Notes: generated from the letters alone by a model not told the origin. A DNA stretch of 64,000 bases from Comamonadaceae bacterium G21597-S1 (GCA_027214345.1 JAPWHR010000007.1:248001-312000); one strand, 5' to 3'. Positions 34,257 through 42,763 are shown, counted from the first letter of the stretch. Made by a program: numbers and translations.

Positions 34257-34360
34257 GGGTACGGGCATTGGCATTGCTGACAAGAACAGAAACACGTGCC
34301 ATAAAACGAGACATAATGACCAATAGTCGGCACTTGTATTGCAAGTGTAGCACCGACCGA

Positions 34361-34390
34361 TCTATCGGCGTCTATCGGCGTCTATCGGCG
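34361..34390. repeat. three tandem copies of TCTATCGGCG
   Basis: TCTATCGGCG is repeated three times without mismatch, followed by a degenerate partial copy (TCATATCTATC). It lies about 105 bases upstream of the flavin hydroxylase start. It could be a regulator-binding array or slippage-prone DNA; the copy number may vary between strains. Confidence 0.8.
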
Positions 34391-34503
34391 TCATATCTAT
34401 CTCCGTCACATCCATTGGCATCACAGCGTCGTTGTCGCATGGTCATTGCAAAGTCTGCACCGCGCCTGCGCGCCTGACGCATTCGAAGACTCGAAGCCTG
34501 TGT

Positions 34504-34533
34504 CAATAAATGGTTTGCTAAGTCCAATAAACG
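34504..34533. promoter_or_regulatory. operator-like site, CAATAAATGG-N10-CCAATAAACG
   Basis: Half-sites CAATAAATGG (34504-34513) and CCAATAAACG (34524-34533) are 10 bases apart, the same layout as at 30087 and 44018. The dyad is the weakest of the three (6 of 10 positions). It is about 130 bases before the Bug receptor start that opens region C. Confidence 0.45.
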
Positions 34534-34663
34534 GCGTTATCATGCTTACCGACTGACGCGGACCGTCTCTGGCGCCAGCCATCCCACCGACCTTCCCTTT
34601 TTTCCAGCCGCCCCGACTGCACCGTCATCCGAGCATCCCGGCACCCAACTTCTGGAGACAACC

Positions 34664-35647
34664 ATGCACCTTCTGACACGAATTGCCCGCTCGCTTGGCG
34701 CCATCGCCGCAATAGCCTCGATGGCGATCGCCATGCCCGCCCAAGCAGCCTTTCCCGAGAAACCCATCACGATCGTCGTGCCGTTCTCTCCGGGCGGGAC
34801 CACGGACCTGGCGGCCCGCCTGGTGGCAGAAATGCTGAACAAGGCGACCGGCGCAACGGTGCTGGTAGAAAACAAGCCTGGCGCCGGTGGCATGCTTGGA
34901 ATCCAGCACGTGGCCAAGGCCAATCCCGATGGTTACACCGTCCTGTTCGGCTCCGACTCCCTGATCATCCAGCCACTGGTCAACAAGAACGCGACCGCGA
35001 CACTCGACGATTTCCTGCCGCTGGTGCGCGTTCGCACCACAGGCAACTATCTGGCGGTTGGTGCAGCCGTGCCGGCCTCCAACGTCAAGGAACTGGTCGC
35101 ATTGGCCAAGGCCAAGCCCGGCCAGATCCGCTACGCCACGGGTGGCGCAGGGTCGGTGCTGCACCTGGCAGGCGAAGCCTTCGCGGACGCCGCCGGCATC
35201 AAGCTGGTTCACGTGCCTTACAAGGGCGCGGCTCCGGCAACCACCGATGCGGTGGGCGGTCATGTCGAAATGGTATGGGCCGGCTCCAGCGATTTCGCTC
35301 CTTACGCCAAGTCCGGCCAACTCAAGGTCATTGCACAGACCGGGACCCGGCGCTCGCTGGCCATGCCGGACGTGCCGACGATGACGGAGGCCGGCCTTGC
35401 TGATGTGGTCGTCGTCAACTGGAACGGCGTGCTCGCGCCCAAGGGCACGCCTGCCGATGCCGCGCAGTGGCTGACCGACAAGATCGCCGCCGTCGTGACG
35501 ACGCCCGAGTACTACACGCGCGGCAAGATCCTCGCGATAGAGCCAGGCGACATGATCAAGGGGCAAGCCTTCGCCGACATGCTCAAGGATGCGCGCGCCC
35601 GCACGAAGAAGATCGTCGAGACATCGAAGATTGACCTGACGAACTGA
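34664..35647 (+). CDS. Bug-type (TctC) TTT periplasmic solute receptor
   Basis: A 327-residue binding protein. The signal peptide is IARSLGAIAAIASMAIAMPA with cleavage near AQA; then come FPEKPITIVVPFSPGGTTDL, VENKPGAGGMLGIQHVA, DGYTVLFGSDS and VHVPYKGAAPATTDAVGGHV. All signatures of the family are present, including the P-G-G-x-x-D loop that holds the ligand carboxylate. It heads the rightward region C operon, 77 bases before the first CoA-transferase, so it should import the acid activated there. No membrane partners of the TTT system are in the window. Confidence 0.95.
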   Translation: MHLLTRIARSLGAIAAIASMAIAMPAQAAFPEKPITIVVPFSPGGTTDLAARLVAEMLNKATGATVLVENKPGAGGMLGIQHVAKANPDGYTVLFGSDSLIIQPLVNKNATATLDDFLPLVRVRTTGNYLAVGAAVPASNVKELVALAKAKPGQIRYATGGAGSVLHLAGEAFADAAGIKLVHVPYKGAAPATTDAVGGHVEMVWAGSSDFAPYAKSGQLKVIAQTGTRRSLAMPDVPTMTEAGLADVVVVNWNGVLAPKGTPADAAQWLTDKIAAVVTTPEYYTRGKILAIEPGDMIKGQAFADMLKDARARTKKIVETSKIDLTN

Positions 35648-35724
35648 CAAAGTCGAGTGTCGGGAACGTGGGGGCGCAGATCGGTCTGCCCGATCGCAGC
35701 CGCGGCGCGAAAAAGGAACACCTC

Positions 35725-37041
35725 ATGCTGAAAGCCGAACTGGTCGAATCGTTTCCGATTCACGAGGCGGACACGGGAACCTCCGCGCCGCCGCTTGCGG
35801 GCGTCACGGTGCTCGACTTCACGCATTTTGTCGCCGGCCCGTTCGCGACAATGATGCTGGCCGATTATGGCGCCGATGTGATCAAGGTCGAGACGCCGGG
35901 CAAGGGCGACGACATGCGCCACTACCCACCGCACGACCCGCGCATCGAGGCGCAAGGCGGACCCTACCTATGGACCAACCGCAACAAGCGCAGCGTGGCA
36001 CTGGACCTCAAGACACCCGAGGCACAAGCCGCGGCGCGGGATCTCGTGGCCAAGGCCGACATCCTGATGGAGAACTTCAAGACCGGTGTCATGAACCGCT
36101 TCGGACTGGACTACGCAAGTTGCCGCGCGATCAATCCGCGCCTGATCTATATCTCGGTTTCGGCCTATGGTCGCGAAGGCTCCTTCGCCGACCGGGGCGG
36201 CTTCGATCCCATCGTACAGGCCGAAAGCGGCTTCATGTCGATGAACGGCTACCCCGACCGCGAAGGCGTGCGCGCCTCGTCCTCGGTGATGGACATCGCC
36301 GCGGCGATGATGACGAGCAACGCCGCGCTGCTGGCGCTGCGCGCACGTGATCAAACCGGAATGGGCCAATATGTCGAGACCGCGTTGTTCCATACGGCAC
36401 TGCTGATGACTGGTTTTCCGGCGATGCAGTATCTGTTTGGCGGCGAGGAGCCCAAGCGCACCGGGAACGACGCGCCAGCCACGGCGCCCTCGGGCCTGTT
36501 CCATTGCCAGGATCGCGCGTTCATGCTCAACAGCGGAAACAGCCGCATCTTCGAGCGTCTGCTGCGCGACGTGCTGGATCGACCGGACCTCGCCAGTGAT
36601 CCGGAACTGCTGGACCGCAATACCCGGCTCAAGCAACGCAAACGTATCGACGGCATCCTGCACGAAGCCTTCATGGCCCAGCCCTGGTCGTATTGGAAAC
36701 CCCGCCTGCGCGCGGCGTCCGTGCCGTACGGCGAGGTGCGCTCCCTGGGCGAGGCACTGGCATCTCCCGAGGCGCGCGAGCGCAAGGTGGTCACGCGAAT
36801 CGCACATCCCAAGGTGGGCTGGATCCCGAACATGTCGCTGCCGTTCCGGTTGTCTGCCACGCCAGCTGTGGCGCCAACTGCTGCGCCTGCGATCGGCGAA
36901 CATACGCGCGAGGTGCTGGCCCAGACATTGGGCTACGACGACGCACGCATTTCGGCATTGGCACACAGCGGCGCGCTCGGGGCCAAGGCCGCCGCGGACC
37001 TGTGGTCACAGGCCCCGTCCAACACCGACGGCAGCATGTGA
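35725..37041 (+). CDS. class III CoA-transferase (CaiB/BaiF family)
   Basis: A 438-residue CoA-transferase. The N-terminal motifs are AGVTVLDFTHFVAGPFATMM, YGADVIKVETPGKGDDMRHY and NRNKRSVALDLKTPEAQ. The catalytic Asp is probably residue 190 in SSVMDIAAAMMTSNA, followed by RDQTGMGQYVETALFHTA. ATG 35725 follows AAAAGGAA. It has a somewhat long C-terminal tail (GYDDARISALAHSGALGAKA). Its stop is directly followed by the start of the next gene (TGA-ATG). Likely role: loading CoA onto the acid imported by the Bug receptor, using another acyl-CoA as donor. Confidence 0.93.
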   Translation: MLKAELVESFPIHEADTGTSAPPLAGVTVLDFTHFVAGPFATMMLADYGADVIKVETPGKGDDMRHYPPHDPRIEAQGGPYLWTNRNKRSVALDLKTPEAQAAARDLVAKADILMENFKTGVMNRFGLDYASCRAINPRLIYISVSAYGREGSFADRGGFDPIVQAESGFMSMNGYPDREGVRASSSVMDIAAAMMTSNAALLALRARDQTGMGQYVETALFHTALLMTGFPAMQYLFGGEEPKRTGNDAPATAPSGLFHCQDRAFMLNSGNSRIFERLLRDVLDRPDLASDPELLDRNTRLKQRKRIDGILHEAFMAQPWSYWKPRLRAASVPYGEVRSLGEALASPEARERKVVTRIAHPKVGWIPNMSLPFRLSATPAVAPTAAPAIGEHTREVLAQTLGYDDARISALAHSGALGAKAAADLWSQAPSNTDGSM

Positions 37042-38205
37042 ATGCGCAATCCGCATCCCGTGTCGGCGGACCACGCCAGCCCGAATGACCTGGAAGGCCC
37101 GGACCCGCAGCGGACCGGCCCGCTGCACGGCGTACGAATAGTCGAATTCGCCGGAATCGGACCCGCGCCCTTCGGCTGCATGCTGCTTGCAGACATGGGA
37201 GCCGAAATCATCCGGATTGACCGTCCCGGGGCACCGTCCGCTGATCCGCGCAACCTGCTCGCACGTGGGCGCATCGCCATATGCCTCGACCTCAAGCATC
37301 CCGCTGCGGTGGGACAGGTCCTGGAACTGCTCGCGCACGCCGACGCATTGGTGGAAGCGTTCCGTCCCGGTGTCATGGAACGGCTGGGCCTGGGCCCGGA
37401 TGTGGTGGCGCAACACAATCAGCGGCTGGTCTACGCGCGCATGACGGGTTGGGGCCAGGACGGACCGCTGGCGCAGGCTGCCGGACATGACATCAATTAC
37501 ATCGCGGTCGCAGGCGCGCTGGCCGCGATCGGTCCTGCCAATGAGCGCCCCAGCATTCCGCTGAACCTCATCGGGGATTTCGGTGGCGGAGGTACCTACC
37601 TGGCGATGGGCGTGCTGGCAGCCCTGCTCGAGGCGCGCAAATCCGGACGCGGCCAAGTAGTGGACGCGGCAATATGCGACGGGGTTGTCTCGCTGATGAC
37701 CAGCAATGCAGCACAAACGTTGCGCGGGCGCTACCGGGAACAACGCGGCAGCAACATGCTCGACGGAGCAGCCCCCTATTACGCCGTGTACGAAACCGCC
37801 GACGGCCTGTATGTTTCGGTCGGCGCCATCGAACCGAAGTTCTTTGCAGCGCTGTGTGACCGTGTCGGTATTCCCGAGTCGCTGCGTGATGCGCAGAACG
37901 ACCGGACACGCTGGCCGCAGTTGCATGCCAAATTCGCGCAGCGGTTCAGGACCCGCAGTCGCGCGGACTGGTGCGCCGCGTTGGAGGGCACGGATGCATG
38001 CTTCGCACCAGTTCTGCATCTGGGCGAGTCGACAAGACATGCCCACCTGGTCGCGCGTCAATGTTTCGTTCAGGTGGACGGACTGCGGCAGCCTGCGCCA
38101 GCCCCTCGCTTCTCGCGCACGCCATCGAGCATACGCCCGGCCCGTGCGGCCGATCCTGCCAGTATTGCCGCCCACATCGACCGCTGGCGGCAACTCGCTA
38201 CATGA
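37042..38205 (+). CDS. alpha-methylacyl-CoA racemase-like CoA-transferase family protein
   Basis: A 387-residue protein of the racemase branch and a clear paralogue of the product at 16085. Both share GVRIVEFAGIGPAPF, a His-Asp pair (here His149 in AAGHDINYIAVAG and Asp179 in NLIGDFGGGGTYLAMG, 30 residues apart as in the racemase) and a closing PAPAPRFSRTPSSI. It probably epimerises a 2-methyl-branched acyl-CoA. It starts immediately after the preceding CoA-transferase and is followed by 226 bp with a large hairpin. A CoA-transferase activity instead of racemisation cannot be ruled out. Confidence 0.92.
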   Translation: MRNPHPVSADHASPNDLEGPDPQRTGPLHGVRIVEFAGIGPAPFGCMLLADMGAEIIRIDRPGAPSADPRNLLARGRIAICLDLKHPAAVGQVLELLAHADALVEAFRPGVMERLGLGPDVVAQHNQRLVYARMTGWGQDGPLAQAAGHDINYIAVAGALAAIGPANERPSIPLNLIGDFGGGGTYLAMGVLAALLEARKSGRGQVVDAAICDGVVSLMTSNAAQTLRGRYREQRGSNMLDGAAPYYAVYETADGLYVSVGAIEPKFFAALCDRVGIPESLRDAQNDRTRWPQLHAKFAQRFRTRSRADWCAALEGTDACFAPVLHLGESTRHAHLVARQCFVQVDGLRQPAPAPRFSRTPSSIRPARAADPASIAAHIDRWRQLAT

Positions 38206-38313
38206 TCGGCGCAAGGCCACCGGGGAAACAATGCGTCCACGCAGTCCCAAAATGGAGGATCGCCCCTGTTGGGCCCCATTCCTGCAACCAGCGCATGCAG
38301 CATCTCCAGCAGG

Positions 38314-38364
38314 TGCGCCGGCGCAGCACCCGACCTGCGTCATGCAGGGTGCTGCGCCGGCGCA
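38314..38364. repeat. perfect 18-bp inverted repeat (strong stem-loop)
   Basis: Arms TGCGCCGGCGCAGCACCC (38314-38331) and its exact complement (38347-38364) flank a 15-base loop that itself has short complementary ends (CTGC/GCAG). It lies between the racemase-like gene and the hydratase gene, in mid-operon. There is no T-run, so it is more likely a transcript-processing or stability element, or an operator, than a simple terminator. Confidence 0.75.
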
Positions 38365-38417
38365 ATTCCAACATGCCGGCGGCAATTGTCGGACCGTCGA
38401 CCCACCGGAGGCTTTTG

Positions 38418-38435
38418 ATGATTGCAATACCATGA
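38418..38435 (+). other. five-codon leader cistron overlapping the hydratase start
   Basis: A GGAGG Shine-Dalgarno at 38407-38411 stands 6 bases before ATG 38418, which opens Met-Ile-Ala-Ile-Pro-stop. The stop overlaps the hydratase ATG at 38432 (ATGA). The hydratase itself has no other good ribosome-binding site, so ribosomes ending on this mini-frame could re-start on the hydratase. This is inferred from spacing only. Confidence 0.45.
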
Positions 38436-39316
38436 CTCCTTCTAACGCACCAGTGGACCCAAAGAACCTGGAACAGTTGCAGGGCTGGGTCGGCAGGACG
38501 GAATCACGCAACGACGAGATTCGCGCTGCGCCCATGCGTGCCCTGGCGGCCACGCTCGATCGAGACGACGCTCAGACTGGAGACGGAAGCGTGCTGCATC
38601 CTTTGTGGCATTGGCTGTTTTTCCTGCCGATCGACGCCCACAGCAAAATCGGGCCGGACGGACATCCGCGGCGCGGTGACTTCCTGCCTCCGATACCCTT
38701 GCCCCGGCGCATGTGGGCAGGCAGCCGCATCACCTGGGAGAATGGCAACCCGCTGAGGGTCGGGAACACGATCCGGCGCGACTCGCGCATCTTGTCCGTG
38801 GACCACAAGTCCGGCCGTGCCGGCGACCTGGTGTTCGTGGCCGTGCAACATGACATCCACAACGCCACGGGTCTTGCGTTGTCGGAAACCCAGAACATCG
38901 TCTACCGCGACGCGGCGCGATCGGGCGACCCCGTATCGACACCGATGGCAGCCGGCATCGATGCACCATGGCAGCGCGAAATGACACCCGACGAGGTGCT
39001 GCTGTTCCGCTATTCGGCACTGACCTTCAACAGCCACCGCATCCACTTTGACCGCCCGTATGCAACCGATGTCGAGGGCTACCCTGGATTGGTGGTGCAC
39101 GGACCGCTGCTAGCGACGCTGTTGCTCGACCTGGTGTACAGGAATAACCCCGCGGCACCGATCCAAACCCTTGACATCAGAGCCGTGCGGCCAAGTTTTG
39201 CCGGACAGCCGATACGCATGAACGGCCGTCCCGCAACCGACGAACACGCCGCCAGCTTGTGGGCGCAGGACCACCAGGACAATTTGACGATGCGGGCCGA
39301 GGTGCAATTCGCCTGA
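38432..39316 (+). CDS. MaoC/hotdog-fold hydratase (mesaconyl-C4-CoA hydratase-like)
   Basis: A 294-residue two-hotdog hydratase of the HTD2/FAS1-like group. The N-terminal part has HPLWHWLFFLPIDAHSKIGP and FLPPIPLPRRMWAGSRI. The C-terminal hydratase core has FRYSALTFNSHRIHFDRPYA and EGYPGLVVHGPLLATLLLDL, the HxxxD-like catalytic region typical of mesaconyl-C4-CoA and itaconyl-CoA hydratases. It would hydrate a branched unsaturated C4-C5 dicarboxyl-CoA. Neighbouring genes are CoA-transferases and a citramalyl-CoA-lyase-like gene, in agreement. The start is probably coupled to a five-codon leader frame. Confidence 0.88.
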   Translation: MTPSNAPVDPKNLEQLQGWVGRTESRNDEIRAAPMRALAATLDRDDAQTGDGSVLHPLWHWLFFLPIDAHSKIGPDGHPRRGDFLPPIPLPRRMWAGSRITWENGNPLRVGNTIRRDSRILSVDHKSGRAGDLVFVAVQHDIHNATGLALSETQNIVYRDAARSGDPVSTPMAAGIDAPWQREMTPDEVLLFRYSALTFNSHRIHFDRPYATDVEGYPGLVVHGPLLATLLLDLVYRNNPAAPIQTLDIRAVRPSFAGQPIRMNGRPATDEHAASLWAQDHQDNLTMRAEVQFA

Positions 39317-39365
39317 CGCCGACAACATTCGTGCCAACTACCAACACTTGACACCCGGGCATTCC

Positions 39366-40526
39366 ATGCAATCCTCCGCTGACCAATATCAAGACATCCG
39401 CGATGCCGTGCGCGCACTTTGCGCCGAGTTTCCGGATAGCTACCACCGCAAGATCGACGAGCAGCGTGCCTATCCCGAGGCATTCGTTGATGCGCTGACG
39501 AAGGCTGGCTGGCTGGCCGCGTTGATACCCCAGGAATATGGTGGCTCGGGCCTCGGCCTGGCCGAGGCATCTGTGGTCATGGAGCAGATCAATCGATCGG
39601 GCGGCAACTCCGGTGCCTGCCATGGCCAGATGTACAACATGGGAACCCTGCTGCGCCACGGGTCCGAGGCGCAGAAGCGTTTTTTCCTGCCGAAGATCGC
39701 CAGCGGCGAATGGCGTTTGCAGTCCATGGGAGTGACCGAACCGAGCGCCGGAAGCGATACCACCAAGATCAGGACAACTGCGGTGAAGCGGGGCGACCGA
39801 TATGTCGTGAACGGACAGAAGGTCTGGATCTCACGCGTGCAGCATTCGGATTGGATGATCCTGCTGACGCGCACCACGCCGCTTGCCGATGTGCAGAGGA
39901 AGTCGGACGGCATGTCGATCTTCATGGTGGACCTGCGCAAGGCGGAGAAATCCGGCCTCGAGGTGCGGCCGATCCCGAACATGGTCAATCATGAGACCAA
40001 TGAACTGTTTTTCGAGAACCTGGAAATTCCACAGGACAACCTGATCGGCGAAGAGGGCAAGGGCTTCAGGTACATCCTGGACGGCCTGAATGCCGAACGC
40101 ACGCTCATCGCCGCCGAGTGCATCGGCGACGGATACTGGTTCATCGATCGCGTGGTAGCGTATGCCCGGGAACGCAAGGTCTTCGGCCGCCCCATTGGCC
40201 AGAACCAGGGCGTGCAATTTCCCATCGCGGAGGCGCACATCGAGGTTGAAGCGGCCAACCTGATGCGCTGGCAGGCATGTGAACTGTACGACGCCCATCA
40301 GCCTTGCGGCGCACAGGCCAACATGGCCAAGTACCTCGCGGCCAAGGCCAGCTGGGAGGCGGCCAATGCATGCATCCAGTTCCATGGCGGCTTCGGCTTC
40401 GCGAACGAATACGATGTGGAGCGCAAGTTCCGAGAAACACGGCTGTACCAGGTGGCACCAATCTCGACCAACATGATCCTGAGCTACGTCGCCGAGCACG
40501 TGCTGGGTCTTCCGAGGTCCTTCTGA
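39366..40526 (+). CDS. acyl-CoA dehydrogenase
   Basis: A 386-residue dehydrogenase: GWLAALIPQEYGGSGLGLAE, GVTEPSAGSDTTKIRTTA, NGQKVWISRVQHSDWMILL, NELFFENLEIPQDNLIGE, RKVFGRPIGQNQGVQFPIAE and QFHGGFGFANEYDVERKFRE. The usual C-terminal catalytic Glu motif reads VAPISTNMILSYVAEH, without Glu; a Glu occurs in LNAERTLIAAE, the position used by long-chain and isovaleryl types. ATG 39366 is preferred over an in-frame TTG at 39348. The context suggests a methylsuccinyl-CoA-like substrate that would feed the hydratase upstream. The stop overlaps the next start by one base. Confidence 0.94.
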   Translation: MQSSADQYQDIRDAVRALCAEFPDSYHRKIDEQRAYPEAFVDALTKAGWLAALIPQEYGGSGLGLAEASVVMEQINRSGGNSGACHGQMYNMGTLLRHGSEAQKRFFLPKIASGEWRLQSMGVTEPSAGSDTTKIRTTAVKRGDRYVVNGQKVWISRVQHSDWMILLTRTTPLADVQRKSDGMSIFMVDLRKAEKSGLEVRPIPNMVNHETNELFFENLEIPQDNLIGEEGKGFRYILDGLNAERTLIAAECIGDGYWFIDRVVAYARERKVFGRPIGQNQGVQFPIAEAHIEVEAANLMRWQACELYDAHQPCGAQANMAKYLAAKASWEAANACIQFHGGFGFANEYDVERKFRETRLYQVAPISTNMILSYVAEHVLGLPRSF

Positions 40527-41716
40527 TGCCAACCCGGCCACGCCCTCTCGAAGGCATCACCGTCGTTTCGCTCGAGCATGCGATTGCCGCCCCACTCTGC
40601 ACGCGCCAGCTCGCTGATCTGGGCGCTCGCGTCATCAAGGTCGAACGCCCTGGCAGCGGCGACTTCGCCCGTGCGTACGACCAGCGCGTGCGCGGTATGG
40701 CTTCGCATTTTGTCTGGATCAATCGGTCCAAGGAGAGCCTCGCATTGGACCTCAAGCGGCCCGAATCGAAGCAGATCCTGCAGTCCCTGCTCAAAGGCGC
40801 CGACGTTTTGGTGCAGAATCTGGCGCCTGGCGCGGCTGCACGCATGGGTCTTTCGTTCGATACGCTGCACACGCAGCATCCGCGCCTGATCGTCTGCGAC
40901 ATATCGGGATACGGTGCGGACGGCCCCTACCGCGACAAGAAGGCCTACGACCTGCTGATCCAGAGCGAGGCGGGGCTTTTGTCCATTACCGGAACGCCGG
41001 AACACCCCTCGAAGGTAGGCATCTCCATTGCCGATATTGCTGCGGGGGTCACGGCGTACGGCAGCATCCTGTCAGCCCTGCTGTTGCGCGGCAGGACCGG
41101 AGAAGGCAGCCATATCGACGTCTCGATGCTCGAGTCGCTCGGGGAATGGATGGGTTATCCGCTCTACTACGCGTTTGAAGGTGCGCCCCCGCCAGCGCGC
41201 AGCGCGGCCTCGCACGCCAGCATCTACCCATACGGTCCGTTTCCTGCCGGTGATGGGGGATCCGTGATGCTCGGACTACAGAACGAGCGAGAGTGGAAGC
41301 TATTCTGCGACCTGGTGCTGTGCGCGCCCACTGTGGCGACTGATCCGCGCTTCAACAGCAACAGCGCTCGCCACGACAACCGCAGCGCGCTCAAGGCCCT
41401 GATCGATGAGGCTTTCCGACCACTGACAACGGCCCAGGTGGAAGCGCGCCTGGACGAAGCACAGATCGCCAACGCGCGCATGAACGACATGGCCGGTCTG
41501 TGGGCGCACCCGCAGTTGCAGGCCCGTGCGCGCTGGCGCAGCGTGGATTCACCGCAGGGCTCCATACCTGCTCTGTTGCCGGCCGGGCGGAACAACCGCT
41601 TCGACTACCGAATGGACCCGGTGCCCGCCGTTGGCGAACACACCGAGGCAATTCTGCGAGAACTGGGGTATGCCTACGCTGCAACCGACAAGAGTAGTAG
41701 GCCGCTGCCTGAATGA
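40526..41716 (+). CDS. class III CoA-transferase (dicarboxylate type)
   Basis: A 396-residue CoA-transferase with LEGITVVSLEHAIAAPLCTR, LGARVIKVERPGSGDFARAY, NRSKESLALDLKRPESKQ, catalytic Asp170 in ISIADIAAGVTAYGSIL, and RGRTGEGSHIDVSMLESLGE. Asp170 corresponds to Asp169 of formyl-CoA transferase. Enzymes of this look include succinyl-CoA:mesaconate and succinyl-CoA:citramalate/itaconate CoA-transferases. It lies 4 bases before the CitE-like lyase and is coupled to the dehydrogenase gene by TGATG. It probably activates a C5 dicarboxylate with succinyl-CoA; donor and acceptor remain inference. Confidence 0.92.
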   Translation: MPTRPRPLEGITVVSLEHAIAAPLCTRQLADLGARVIKVERPGSGDFARAYDQRVRGMASHFVWINRSKESLALDLKRPESKQILQSLLKGADVLVQNLAPGAAARMGLSFDTLHTQHPRLIVCDISGYGADGPYRDKKAYDLLIQSEAGLLSITGTPEHPSKVGISIADIAAGVTAYGSILSALLLRGRTGEGSHIDVSMLESLGEWMGYPLYYAFEGAPPPARSAASHASIYPYGPFPAGDGGSVMLGLQNEREWKLFCDLVLCAPTVATDPRFNSNSARHDNRSALKALIDEAFRPLTTAQVEARLDEAQIANARMNDMAGLWAHPQLQARARWRSVDSPQGSIPALLPAGRNNRFDYRMDPVPAVGEHTEAILRELGYAYAATDKSSRPLPE

Positions 41717-41720
41717 AACC

Positions 41721-42593
41721 ATGACCATGTCCGTACACCACGCAGTGCGCGGCGCACATACCTTCCTGTTCGTACCCGCGAACCGGCCCGATCGCATCCC
41801 CAAGGCCTTCGCCAGCGGCGCGGATGTGGTGCTCATTGATCTCGAGGACGCCGTCGCGGAGTCCGAAAAGGACTCCGCGCGCACAGAGTTGGCGCGGGCA
41901 TGGACAAGGCTGGTCGAAGCGCAGCGCCAGCGCATCTTCGTGCGAATCAATGCCTCGGGCTCACAGTGGTACCAGGCGGATGTGGCGCTGATGGCTAGCC
42001 TGGCGGCGCAGTCCCTGGCAGGGGTGATGCTGTCCAAGTGCGCGGGTCGTGAACAGGTGGACGAACTGGCGCGAGCGCTGCCAGCAGGCGGCATCATTCC
42101 GCTGATCGAATCGGCCGAAGGGCTGCATGCGGTGGACGCGATCGCCCGTGGTGAACGGGTGGTGCGCCTGGCCTTCGGGAATCTCGACTTCCAGGCTGAC
42201 ATTGGCATGTGCGCGTCGCAGGACGAGCACGAGCTGTTACCGGCGCGCCTGGCGATCGTGCTCGCTTCGCGCCGTGCCGGGCTCGAAGCGCCGATTGACG
42301 GCGTAAGCCCGGCACTCGACGATGCACAGCGCCTGGCGTACGATGCCGAGCGCGGACGACGCATCGGCTTTCATGCGAAGTTGTGCATCCACCCCAAGCA
42401 AGTCGAAACCGTCAGTCGGGGACTGCGTGGCTCACCCGATGAACTTGCCTGGGCGCGACGCGTGTTATTGTCCAGCCAGGAACACGGGCTCGGAGCCTTC
42501 AGCCTGGATGGACGCATGGTTGACGCACCTTTGTTGCAGGTAGCACGCAATCTGCTGGGGCTGGAGTCGGACTCCGCTTCTACGCGCAGGTAG
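41721..42593 (+). CDS. CitE-like lyase (HpcH/HpaI family; citramalyl-/malyl-CoA lyase type)
   Basis: A 290-residue TIM-barrel lyase. Family blocks are HTFLFVPANRPDRIPKAFAS, GADVVLIDLEDAVAESEKDS, RIFVRINASGS, GVMLSKCAGREQVDELAR, IIPLIESAEGLHAVDAIA, LAFGNLDFQADIGM and KLCIHPKQVETVSRGL. Acidic metal ligands lie in IESAEG and the GNLDF strand. Such enzymes split malyl-, citramalyl- or 3-methylmalyl-CoA into acetyl-CoA plus a 2-oxo acid. After a hydratase of the mesaconyl/itaconyl type, citramalyl-CoA cleavage to acetyl-CoA and pyruvate is the natural end. ATG 41721 is the likely start; ATG 41727 is possible. Confidence 0.92.
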   Translation: MTMSVHHAVRGAHTFLFVPANRPDRIPKAFASGADVVLIDLEDAVAESEKDSARTELARAWTRLVEAQRQRIFVRINASGSQWYQADVALMASLAAQSLAGVMLSKCAGREQVDELARALPAGGIIPLIESAEGLHAVDAIARGERVVRLAFGNLDFQADIGMCASQDEHELLPARLAIVLASRRAGLEAPIDGVSPALDDAQRLAYDAERGRRIGFHAKLCIHPKQVETVSRGLRGSPDELAWARRVLLSSQEHGLGAFSLDGRMVDAPLLQVARNLLGLESDSASTRR

Positions 42594-42763
42594 GGGAGGG
42601 TGCAGCTCTGTCTGCCAACAGGTCGCGCCCGTCGTCCAGGGGACAACCCGTGAAAACATCCATCAAGACCGTTGATTGACCGGCACGGGTCTCGTTCAAG
42701 AATCCGCTGGCATTCGTGAATCGGCGATGTGCGCGCAGGCAAACCGCCCTGGACGCAGCCGAA

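Larger units (their letters stand above)
34257..34663. promoter_or_regulatory. 407-bp divergent intergenic region
   Basis: Lies between the starts of the flavin hydroxylase (leftward) and the Bug receptor (rightward), and is clearly more AT-rich than the genes on both sides. It holds a triple 10-bp direct repeat (34361-34390) and an operator-like 30-bp motif (34504-34533). Short open frames here have no similarity to proteins I know. Confidence 0.6.
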
